Below, one piece after another: positions 49,201-62,400 of a stretch of 64,000 nt of DNA. Positions within the stretch are counted from its first letter, which is position 1; every line of letters starts with the position of its first letter. The notes beneath the pieces were generated by a model. That model searched no databases. It was not told where the DNA came from and worked only from the letters and a program-made list of their open reading frames with translations. Origin of the DNA: Loripinus fragilis (taxonomy: Eukaryota; Mollusca; Bivalvia; Lucinida; Lucinidae); the NCBI GenBank assembly GCA_964019695.1, contig OZ026522.1, positions 64,255,811-64,319,810 of the forward strand. Direction: 5' to 3'. Position numbers and translations under genes: made by a program.

Positions 49201-52200
49201 CTAAAAATTATGGGTTAGAAAATATTTATAATTTTACGCTAAACATTCTTGTATATCTAAACCTATGGTCAATATGATATAATTCATTTTCAGCCCCATG
49301 TTGACATGGCGGGACCTGCAGCATATTGTTGTCATGACAGCCAAACCAGACTACCTCTCAGACCCAAACTGGGTTACTAACGGTGTTGGAAGAAAAGGTA
49401 TTTCATTAACGCGTTTGTCTAGGCTTTTGTGGAAGGCATTTATTGTAGACAAAAAGTGTAGACACATCTCATCAGGGTCTGCCTTGTTTCGATTAGATAG
49501 TGTTAAAATTTACGACTGTTAATACTTGTGATAGAAGGACATAACAAGGCTTAGGTGTCCAATTTTGAATTCAGCACCGCAGTGCCATGGAATTAATTTG
49601 AGCTGCGACATGAGATTTCCAACAATGTGGTATGTGCGACCAGCAGAGCCTCAGATCAGCCTGCGCATACGCGCAGTCTGATCAGAGCCTTTGCTAGTCG
49701 TTTAAATATTCTATGACTATTAAGCTACTGACTGAACACCATATGGTGTTTCTGAGCTGAAAAGGGGGCTGTACAGGCTCGTCCGAGTCTACACTTGTCA
49801 AAATGCCACATTGTTGGAAATCATGTGTTGCGGCTCATTTCCCTTTCACGTGATGAATCAAATGCTTAGGAGAAGAAGCCTGCACAAGGACAACATGATT
49901 TAAGGTCATACAATGCTATTCCCTCATAAATTATTTGCATCTCTCATTTTCTTTACAATGAATTGGCAATAAAATGTTTGCTGAATTTGGCCTTTGACTT
50001 TCAAAATTGACATTGGTAGTTTGTTGTTTTTTTGGGGGGGTGGGGGGGGGGGTTAGTCAAGATGAATAGATATACAAAAATCCATTAGTCATATTTTCAA
50101 AGGGAAACTTCTTCTAAACCTGAAAATGAAACCCACATTATAGGCAATGATATTTTCCTGTCATTTCAGTGAGTCATTCCTTTGGTTACGGTCTAATGGA
50201 TGCTGGGGCTATGGTCCAGTTGGCAAGAAATTGGACTACAGTACCACCTCAGCATATCTGTGAGAAACGCTCAAAAGATGAAAACAAGTAAGTGCTTTGA
50301 TAAAATTGTCATCCTTTTGACATTTGCTTAATATAGGGATCGCATATATTTTATCATGCAGTAGCATTTGTCAGGTCTTGAGGAAGCTGTTTGAATATGA
50401 GGCCACTAGGCCAAGTATCCAAGCATCTCCCGAGGGACCCAGCAAGTGTTAATACAATACATAAAACATTTGTGATGGTTATTCTTGCGTATTTTACCTG
50501 ATTCCAATCAAAATCACACTGAAAATGCTAAAACACTGGAATATCATGAATTTCTCTAAACAAAATGATGTCAGCTGTAAAGTTTTGAATGTCATAATTT
50601 GGTCAGAAGGTCATAGTCCCGAACAAAGGTTTCACAAACATAGCATTGGCAAAATGTTTAGTCTAGACCGCAAAACGTCATGTAAAATCATGGCTGTCAA
50701 GTTAAAACCCATGCTCAAACAGCATGTGCATCTCATGATTTGAACATGGATTTTAGTTCAGTTGACAATGGCTTCAAACAGCTATGCGCATGGGTATTTA
50801 TGCAAAATATGCCTTTACCTAAAGAAACATTCTGTATTTATCGTTATCTATAGCACAACTTGTGTTGGTATATTTTTTTGATGATGAATGGTGGATTATA
50901 GAACAAACCTTATGATGGAATTATCAGAGAAAAATGTGAGACCAATTTTCTTATAATTCCTTTGTAAAATTCCATGGTAAAATTTTTGGTAGTCAGAACA
51001 TGACTGTGTTATACAAACCTATGTTATAATGAGGTGTTTTGTAAAGGGACTACATTGTACATGTAATTTATTTTCCTCTCTTGAACACAATATAGACACA
51101 ATCACATGAGAATAATATGCATACACATTATGAATCTGTAAACATTACTATATAAAATCACCAGGAAATATTATAATTGTTTCTATTTCAGACTAATTCT
51201 TTGAATGGAAAAAAAATTTATGTCCATGAAAGTTTTGTATTATTTGGATTGAATCCCTTTATTTGAACTATTTGACTACTAGTGTCACCTCCTGGAACCC
51301 TTTGCAAACAGTTTGGACCCAGACAAGGCTTGATGAAATGTCAGGCATGATCTGGGTCTAAACTGTTTGACACTCTGATAGTATTCCTGAAAGAATTTTT
51401 CAAAACAGTTGATTTTAAAAAATCAACAGATAACAAAAAAAGCATGAAAAATTACCCAAAAGGCAAAGATGAACATGTTATAAATAGAGAATCTTACATG
51501 AGTGCTCATGTTTTATTGAATTTATTAAACAAGTTGAGGAAAAGAGATAAAATGCAAGGCTTGCCGAGCATTTTATCTCTATTTCGCAACAAGTTTTTGA
51601 TAAATTCAATAATACAGGAGCATGAATGTTAGATTCTATTTATCACATGACATTTAAGTTATTTTAAAAACACATTTTTGATGTGAAACACAAGATTTTG
51701 TCATCTTTTACGCAATGTTATAATAGACGTCATTAGGTAATGTTACAAAATCTGTAAACCACTAGTGGTTTATCAGTTTTATTGCATGGCATTATATCAC
51801 TCCCAGATGAGACGTCATGTGATAAATGGTAGTCTAAAATATTTGAATTTATGTGTATAAAAATTTGAAACGTCACCCTTTATTTCATGTCTAATTTAAT
51901 TGATAGATTCCAATTATCTCCCTTTATTTCAGACCTATTCCTATGAATGGGAAGATTTCTGTCCCTTTATATACAGATGGATGTGAGGGAACAGTACATC
52001 ATGTCAAATATTTAGAGCATGTTCAAGCTCGTATTACCCTGAAAGCCAGTAAACGGGGAGAAATTCAGATTTATTTAACGTCTCCAATGGGGACAAGATC
52101 AACATTATTAGCAAAAAGGCGTGAAGACGCTTCACGCGAAGGATTTAATAACTGGGCTTTCATGACAACGCATAATTGGGGTGAGCTTGCCAAAGGTCAG

Positions 52201-55200
52201 TGGGTGCTAGTCATAGAAAATGGAGCCCACTCTTGTAAGTATAGTTATTAACAAATACATTGTATTGGAGTTATCTTTTCTTTGAGAAAATCTGAATTTT
52301 TGTGTAAGATGCTTTGTGCTTACAAGATGTCTTGTAATGTCACCAGCCATTGCTTGGGTATGGTAAATGTTCAATTTTTTAATGCTATGTGTCTGTCAAA
52401 ATGGCCTAGACAAACAGAGCAGACCCAGATCAGACTGCTTCTTCAGTTTGCTATTCTGACAAGTATTTTGTGAATTTCAGCCCTGATAACCCACATTTTC
52501 TCTGAGAACAGAAGATAGTGAAAAGTGTTCAAAATTTTAGGACATTTACCGTATGTCATCATGTACCCAGCAGTTATAGCTGGTGGCACCATTCTATGGC
52601 TATAATGTTTACTATTAGATTTATTTTTCTGCAACCATAGGGACAAATAAGCAAATTTTTCAGCGTAAAAATGTGATTATTTTCTTATCTATCTGTTAAA
52701 ACATATGTTTTGGGTGCTCAAAAGAACCGTCTTATTGAGACTGTTCTTTTGAGCACCCACAAGATATGTTTTGCTTCAGAAATAAGTAAAATAATTTTCA
52801 AATACACACTCTTAGCTGGAGGCCTGCCAACAATTAAAATCAAATCTAATATGCACAGCAGCTTTGTTGCCCATCTACAATGATATAGCAAGCTTATGAT
52901 TGTGAACCATAGAGCTATGGCTAAAAAGGGCAGATAGCTCAAAATCTGGCACAAAATTTATGCTTTTCTCAAAGAAATTAATTTTCTCAAAAAAAAGGGG
53001 GGGGGGGGGATTGACTGTTCTATTGTGATGAAGATCTTACTCTCTGTGTGATTTAGTTTCATGGTGCATTGTGGGAATTTATCGTGATTTATCCTCATTT
53101 CTGATCAGTTTATTAGTTTGTATTCTGTTTCTGTTCTGTATTGTAGCTGTTCTCTTGGTATTTATGCATCTGTAAAGTTAAGAGAGGTTGGTGTGCATCA
53201 TCAAAAACTGGCAGTAAAGCTTTATAGGCCAGTCAGCCTATATAGTCTAGTCTTACCCTTCACTCATTTGAGAAAATATCATTTTGTATCATACGGTCAA
53301 TTCCAGCTTTTATTTTATGCCATTACAGAACATTATAGTGCTGAAAATAAATTTTCATGAATCAGTCTAAAATGACAATAAAAGTAGTGAATAATGTCTG
53401 TCCAGTGGTTTGTTTGATAAAATAGACCTCGTCGCGAGAAAACCTGTCTTCAGTGTTTTTGAACAACAAAGGCGCAGACCAGCTACTAATGAAATTTCAA
53501 TTTTCTGGCTAATCTTTGTAGGTGAGCAGACTGGTTTGATCTCACTTTGTTGGAAACCCTGAAGACAGGTTTTCTTGGGTCACACCCTAAATAGTACAAC
53601 TCATTCCTGTTCTGTATGGGCCTAGTCGCTAGAAAACCTGTCTTTGGGGTTTCTGACAAAGTAATGCTCAATCCAGTCTGCTCAGCTACAGAGCTAGCTA
53701 GAATATTAAAATTGCATGTAGCAAGCAAAGCTGTTATAATGTCTAGATAGGCAAGAGCAAAGTCACTGATCAGGCTGGTCTGCGTCTTTGTTGTTGGCAC
53801 GCAACAAAGGCAGGTTTTCTCGAGTCAAGGCATATATGTCAGTGTGGGCTGTTCTACAATACCATTTTAGTATAACTAAAAGCAATTCTAAATATAAAAT
53901 TGACAATTGCATAATGTAAATGCTAAAATAAGACCATGGGTTGTTCTCTGATTGTATTGTGTAGAAGCTGTTCGGTCTCTTTGTTTTACTTATCATATTT
54001 AAACATATTCGTGTGATTCACATTTTTATACTATGTATTCTTACAATTTTTATAATCATCAATAACGATCTTTTTTCTCATACTGTGTTAGAAAATGTGC
54101 ACTAGCTGTATACAGGCCTCGATGTGAGAAAACCTGACTTTCTTGCATGCAAACAACAAAGGCGCAGTCCAGCCTGCATATTCATGCAGTCTGATCAGCA
54201 CCTTTGTTATTTGTTCTCTGGATAGTTTAAAAGCTAAACTAGCTACATGGAAAGTTTCACTAATCCAGCTAGTCTCTGTAGCTGAGCCGGAAACCTCGAA
54301 GACATGTTTTCTCACCACAAAGCTCATTTGGCTTGGATGATAGCAATAATGTAGGCCCTGAGATGTCACATTCTGTCACATCTGATCTGGGTCTGCACTG
54401 TTTAGTTTATGTCCCATATCTGGTATGCAAGGCATAGATTATCATATTTCTATATTTAGGCATAAAGCTATAACTAACCCTTAATGCGCCAATTGCAACA
54501 AAAGTAGTCTGCTTTTCTCATCTGCTGAAATGTTTAAGAAGTCTCTACAGCAAACAGTGTGGACCCAGATCAGACTGCTCCAATAGGAGCAGTCTGTTCT
54601 GGGTCCATGCTAATTTGCCTGTATTGCTTACAGATCGGTGTACTTCATCATAACAAGCTCATTTTGCATGCCTAGGCACACTCAGTGTTTTGTATTTTAT
54701 AAAATATGCTGCCCACACATATAGAGGTGGAAAATAGGCCTTCATAAAAGAGTGCAGAATTGAAAATTATTTTCTTACTTTCAACCAAAACAAATTTTGT
54801 AGGTACTCAAAAGAACCGCCTCAAGGAAACAGTTCTATTGAGCACTCAAAATACATATTTATCATATGACGTCGCGCCTTGGAGTGAAATGCCTTTGATG
54901 AGGTCCATAACAACATTGCGTACATAATGACAAAATTATAACATTTACAGCAGAAATCAGATTTCATAGTCTTAATTTCATATGATAAATAGAATCTGAT
55001 TCATGCTCTTGTATTATTGAATTTATTAAACTCGTTGCGAAAAAGAGATAAAATGCTCTGCAAGCCGCTCAATTTATCTCTTCCCGAACTTGTTTAATAA
55101 ATTCAATAAAACATGAGCACTCATGTAAAACCCTCTATTTAACTGATGAGTAAGAAAATAATAACAATTTTAGGCTAAAAAGGTTTGCTCATCTGAACCT

Positions 55201-58200
55201 ATGTACAAGTGAAAACTTCAGTGTTCAAGTTTTGTTTTATCTGTTTCCTCATGTTTTGCACTTTCAGTTTATTCACTGAATAGTTATTCTTATGTGATAG
55301 TTGAATCATTTACATCTATACTTCCTTAACTCTCTGCCTGCTAGTGTCTTCTGCTGATAACTTTTGCAAACAGTTTGGATCCAGATCAGGCCCGACAAAT
55401 TGTTGGGCCTAATCTGGGTCCAAGCTGTTTGACACTCTGATGTTATTTCTGAAAAACAATTGAAGAAAGTAATGTTAAAAAAATATTTGCAGAGGACAAA
55501 AATCATGAAAAATACGCAACATGCAAAGAGTTAAATATCACATCTTCGGATATTATTGTGAATGATAAGTGAAAAATGTGAGAAAACCATACAAAATGAT
55601 CCAATCCAGTTCTGAAAATTGTTGTCAAGTCCATGAGTCTCTGCATCATGTTTGTTCAACTAAAATGGCAAACTGTTAAAAGTTTGACTTAGACCATATG
55701 TCTTTTGAGTTGATGCTTTAGGTCCCAGTCAACAAATTTTACTCATGTCAGGACCTTTCCTGGGTTGAACCAGCACTAAGCAAATGATAAAGTGTCTTGC
55801 TCAAGGACACAGCACAGTATCTCTGGTGAGGCTCAAACCAGCGACACCCTGATCTCAACTCCAGCGCTCTCCTTAGTAGTGGGGTGTTAAAATTGGATAT
55901 TTCTTACAAATTCTCATATTTTTCAGTTTCTCAGATTTTTTGCTAGTACATGAACAAGCTCTATAATCTTTCATTATATCATTTTAGCATGGCATCCATA
56001 TTTTGATTACGATAGTGACGATGACAGTAAGTAACCTGATTGACACAAGCCAGCTGAAACCTTTAGCATGCTCAGGAATATAGCTGTACATACCGTTTTC
56101 AATCAAGAATTAAGATTATTGTGATATTGATTACCAAAATGTGTGCCAAAATAAAGAGGAGCTAAGCTGTCTTTATTTTGTGTATGAATTCTAGAATTCT
56201 GAATTTCCAAACATTCACAATATTTCTCATGAAATTCTTATTTTGGAAACATTTCAAGGATATCATTTATCACAAAAGAACAAAATTCCTGGTGAATTTA
56301 AATAAACTAGAATTGGGTCAATAGATGAGGGACCATAACAAATATCCACACTTATATTAGACACTGCATATTATGACATTTTTTTTACCTTGACCTTTGT
56401 CTCCAAGGTAACCAGCAATCCAAATCTATTTGTTGCCATCTACAAACCATAGACAATCAGTGTCCAAATATGAATCACCTACACATTACAAGCCATCAAG
56501 ACAGATTTTAAGTATTTTGACTTTGACCTGTGAGTTCAAAGGTCACATCAGCAGTCAAAACCATTGTTGACATCTAATTATATATATTTGACCTTGACCT
56601 TTGGCTCAAAGGTTATATTGACAATTATTGCGCAAAATATAGAGCACCTCTCTCAAAAAATACTAGAGGAGTTTGTGTTACTAGCTGTAAGACAGATTCT
56701 AAGTATATATACTCTGGCCTTGGCCACCAAGGTCATAGCAATGATCTGATCTAATCTAAAATGGATTTAAACTATATTTGACCTTGTCCTTTGACTCTAA
56801 GGTCATTTGGTAAAAAAATGATGGAGGAGTTCAGGTTACAAGCGGTATTGCAGATTTTGAATATTAAATTTGACCCTGACTTTTGAATACAAGGTCATAT
56901 TCAATTTGGTGGTTTGAAACCTTACATATCATCAACACACCAAGGCTATATGAACACTCTTTGTCAAAAAAATGAAAGAGGAGTTTACATTGTGAGCCAT
57001 AATACAGAATTTAAGTATATTTGACCTTTGCCTATGACTTTGGTCATTTCCGTGATCTGAAACCTTGGTTTTAAAACACACATGATTAGCAACCATTGTA
57101 CTAAATATGAACATCCTCCATCTGAAAGTGAAAAAGGAAAGTAAGACAGATTTTAAAAATATTTGACCATGACCTTTGACTCCAAGGTCATAACAGTGAT
57201 CTGTAACATCTGTTGATATACACACACTATAAGGGCACACTGAATACTTAAACTTTTGTCATTTACAACATATGAACCAGTCAATCAAGAGGCGTATTGT
57301 CATTTTTAACAGGGATTGGTGAAAATCCAGCGTGGATCATGATCAGCTGGCTTCTGATGAAGCCAGCTGATATGGATCTACACTGTTTTCAAAAGAGGGC
57401 ATGTAATCTTGAAATAGTTTAACCCACAGTGTGCTTATTAGGTTGTATACAGTAGCTTTTCCCAACCTTAAAATGATAGCAAAAACCATCAATACTTGTT
57501 AAAGGGGACAGCTACCCTAATGATAAGTATGTTTTATCAGAAAGAGCTCTATGAACCATGAATTTTGATACAAGTATCATCAAAATTGGTTGAAAAATGG
57601 GCAAGTTATGGGCATTTAAAAAAATCAATAAGGCCAACATTTAACCGCCATTTTGAATATCTAATTAGTTTTCAAAATTTTTTCAACTGCTAAATTTTTA
57701 GTTATCACTACTATCACATCATCTGTGTTTCAGCAGATATGTAGCTTTATACAAAAGGAAAGTGTTTCATTAAAGATTAATGCAAATAATCCATTGGTTT
57801 GTCTTTTATTTTGATTGCGCATATTTAGTAGGCTGAGTGACGTCACTAAGCCTACACTATGGCCGCTTCCATTACAGTCCATTTGCAAATATTCAAACGC
57901 TCATAACTTCCACATTTTTCAACCGATTTAGACGAAACTGGTATCAAAATTCATGGTTTATTGAGATCTTTCATACAAAACATATTAATTATCAGGGTTG
58001 CCGTCCCCTTTAAAGATGAAAATATTATTATGAATTGATATATAATTACAGCATGCTAAAGGTTGAAATTTTTACTTTATTCGTTCCATTATCTGTCTGT
58101 AACTTGGCAGATTCAATTATTAGGACATTGTCATCAATGTGTCATTATTTTATTGCTTCAACATTAGCGCAAAATATGTTTTAGAGCTTTGGCATGAAAA

Positions 58201-59437
58201 TACATTCTCAATCAAACACATGTATATTCAATACAAACTTGTGCAAAAGATTATATGAATAATAGTTAATGTCTTGGATTCACAGGGGCGGATCCAGGAT
58301 TTCTTGGTAGAGGTATCAAATTTACAAAGGGGGTTTCGATTTGTTAAATTTACCTAATAATTAATGATTTTTTCCTGACTTCTGAAAATCTCCATATAAT
58401 GAAATAAGTATGTCTCAAAGAGGGGTTTGAGCGAACCCCCTCTGGATCCACAACTGGTTCATAGGGAATTGATTGCAATATAACATGTTTTACTGAAAAT
58501 AGTAACAATATGCTTAGTTACCTGGGCTGATACTGCTGATGATTTCAAACTCATGATGGCCAGCTCATATGAACCCAGAACGATCTTCTTGTGCACCAAT
58601 AGTGGCCCAGGTCACCGTCTTAAATGACGCCATTTACATTGTCTCTACATAAACTAATTGAAAGTGGGCATGTTTTAAAGTTTTTCCAATATGTTATCGA
58701 TCCATGCCAAAGCCTTTATCATGTTTTAAAGTTTTTCCAATATGTTATCGATCCATGCCAATAAAGGCTTTGGCATGGATCGATAACATATTGGAAAAAC
58801 TTTAAAACATGGCCACTTTCAATTGGTCCATTACTCCATATTTGCTCCTGGGCCTAAACACCCTTGTGCAAATATGGGGAACTGGGTCAATATGGCTGTA
58901 AATGCAATGGTGACCATGTATTTATTACTAATAATTTGTATAATATGTTGCAACAAATGCCCTCCCCAAGATAAGGCAGAATTAAGGCTATACAAAAGGG
59001 CATTTACAAAAGTTTCCTACAGCTTATTATTAATTTTAGCTGACTGACATCATTTTTTGTTAGCTTCTTCTTGTCAATAGCAGGCTTAAGTTTTGGTTTA
59101 CAGAAACAAGCCAGATAGAATAGAATCAAGCATAAATATTTGGTAATAAGGTTGGATTTTGCTCCCAAAATACTTTGTTTAACAGGTACTTTAGCTAATA
59201 CTGACGAGCCAGATGAAATGCCGCAGAATGTGGCATTTCATCTGTGCCTGAACTGTTAGCTTAGTTTAAAACAATCCTCAGGGGTTGAAGTTCATCTTAG
59301 CCACTGACTTGTTTCAAATCTAGATTCTCTTAAAATAGCATATCAGCTTTTATTTTGGCAAATACCGACTTTTCAAATGAGTTTTCAATTCAGATCTGGC
59401 TTTATGATTTTCATTTATCTTTATCATAATTTTAAAC

Positions 59438-59482
<45 letters not shown>

Positions 59483-62400
59483 GCAGTAGTGACAACGATG
59501 ATGTCTTTTTGATAATTGTAGTTTTCAGGAAATAAAAGTGATGTTACCATACTTGAACACATATACAGACTGGCACACACACACTTTCTCATTTTCTAAT
59601 AACAAATCCTATTCAGAATAATTGATAAATTATTAGTTGGTAGATTTAATAATAATTGGGCCGCTGCATGAGATTTCCAACAATTTGACATTTCGACAAA
59701 TGTAGACTCAGACGAGCCTCTGCAGCCTCCTTTTAAACTAAGAAACTCAAAATGGTGTTCAGTCAGTAGCTTAACAATCATAGAATACTCAAGCGACTAG
59801 CAAAGGCTCTGATCAGACTGCGCATATGCGCAGGCTGATCTGAGGCTTTGCTGGTCGCACATACCATATTGTTGGAAATCTCATGCACTGGCTCATATTG
59901 TATTTTATTTGCTTTTTCTGTTGTATAAGCCATTTAGAGGGAAAACATGTGCAAGTCTCTTTGCAATCTCAAAAAAACAGTTTGCAGGTTTTTACCCAAT
60001 TTGCCTGGTTGTTATGTAACTTTGGGGCATGATTAAAAGTTGATAAGGTTTTGATGACTGACCCAATTTTCAAGGGTTTTTTTTTTGCACAATATCTCCA
60101 TAAGAAGAGGCCGGGGGAGGTAGGGGGCATCTGTTGATTGAACTGTTGTTGTTTTATTGATATTGGGATATTTTTCTTAAGTTCCATTTTGCTTTTGTAT
60201 GTTCTTTCTTTGAATATTTGAATGCTATCTTGTTAATAGTGCATGTATGTCTCTTTTCTATTACTTACTTTTGTGATATACAGATTTTTATCTATAATTT
60301 CTAAGTAATATTGTCTACCTGTTCCATATTTTTTTTCTTTTATTTATTGCAGTTTTTAACATGCATAAAAAAGATTATTATTGATTATTGACCTAGATTA
60401 TGCTCATATGAAAATCGTTTTTACCTCAAAGGCATAAACATCTGCTGATAACCTTTGCAAACAGTTTGGACCCAGATCAGGACCGACAAAATGTACAAAA
60501 TGTCGGTCCTGATCTTGATCCAAAACGTTTGGCACTCTGAAAGTATTCCCAAAGAATTTTTTTGAAAAAGTTAATTTTTAAAAGAATCAGCAGACGACAT
60601 TAAAAGCATGAAAAATTACCCATCATGCAAAGAGTTTCAAGGTGCCTGTTTTGCTACAGTGAATGTTCTAAAATTTCGAACACTTTTCTCTTTCTGTTTT
60701 CAAATAAAATGTTTGTTTTCAGGGCTGGAATATACAAGAAAATTGTAGGGAGTACAGTGGCTCAGTGGTAGAGGGCTTGTCTCGAGATCGTGAGGTTGCG
60801 GGTTTGAGCCTCACCTGCGTCACTGCGTTGTGTACTTGAGCAAGACGCATTAATCCTTGCTTAGTTCTGGTTCATCCAAGGAAGACCCGTCCCAAGATAA
60901 CTGAAAAATTGTTGACTGGGACGTAGAGAATCAAATAATGAAAAAAAAGCTTGTCAGAATAGCAAACAGGGAAGACCCTGATCAGACTGCTTCTTCAGAA
61001 GCAGTCTGATCTGGGTCTGCACTGTTTGTCTTGGCCTTTTTGGCAGGCAATTAGTGTTCGAAAATTTAGAGCATCTACCAAAGATAAGGTGAAACCGGAG
61101 GCTTACAGGATCGCCAGAGCCTTTGCTGACCGCCTGCACAGTAAGGATCATTTTGCTTATGAGCAGGCTGATATGTATTTTCTGTAAATGGTTTGTTAAA
61201 TGCTAGGTTTTATCGCAATTGCTAAAGCATGGGATCGTTATTAATTTGAATGTCCATCCATCCACTCTAGGGTTCACTAATAAGCTGCATATTCGATCGC
61301 TTTGATCGCATTGTTTATATAAATTTTTCAAAATTCCATTTTTCGAAAACAATGTATACCCTGATCAGCTGGCTTCTATTGAAGCCAGCTGATCAGGTTC
61401 CACATTGTTTTCATCCATCTGATGAATTCATATTAATAATGAAATGGCACTGCTGGACTAACTAGAAAAGTTGACTTGAAAGGATTGTTTAGATTGGTGA
61501 ATGTGGTCATGGTCTATTTGCCTTTAGACATAGACATAATTTGTGCCTTGGCGCGAGAAAACCTGTCTTTTGAGGTTTGCAAACAACACAGGCGCAGACC
61601 ATCGTGGGCATCGGCGCAGTCTGATCAGCGCCTTTGTAATTCGCTTTTTGGAAAGTACCATATGTAGACTTGCTACAGGTGAAATTTCAATTATCTAGTG
61701 AGTCTCTGTAGCTGATGAGACTGGTTTGAAACTCATTTTTTCGGAAACCCCGAAGAAATGTGTTCTGGCAATAAGGCCCATTTGTACCCTGGCACATTTG
61801 ACATGTGTAACTTGGATACTGAACAACTTTTTCAATTTCCAAGGTATCAGAAGCGTCATGAAGTTATTGTCATTGATTCGAAAGTTGTCAAGACATAACT
61901 TTAGCGAGGATTTTCTAAGGCATTTATGAATTATGTGCTTGGACTTGGATTATTTGTATTTGGTGATATTGCAGGGGTATACATCATCTTCAATTACTGT
62001 TCTAGTTGGTTATACTATGAAACCTTATTGTCACACTAAAAGATACTAATTTAACCCTTGTCCTGCCCATAATTTTGTCCTGAAAATGTCATCTGCTTAC
62101 TATGTCTGCTGCATATATTTAAATGCATTGCAGAATATGTTTACAGTTGAAGCAAACACTGTGAACCCTGATCAGACTTTTCCAAAGGGAGTCTGACCTG
62201 GGCCCATATTGGTTGCATTATAGCCTACCAAAGTACATCAGCAGATCAGAGAGCAGACAACAATTGTCATAAATAGCAGGAAAAGGGTTAAAAATAAACA
62301 AGAGAAAAGAGCATAATTCTGTGGACAGTTTCATCTATGAATGCATGATTCATGTGTAAGAATGCATACTAAAATAATAATATTAATAATAATAATAATA

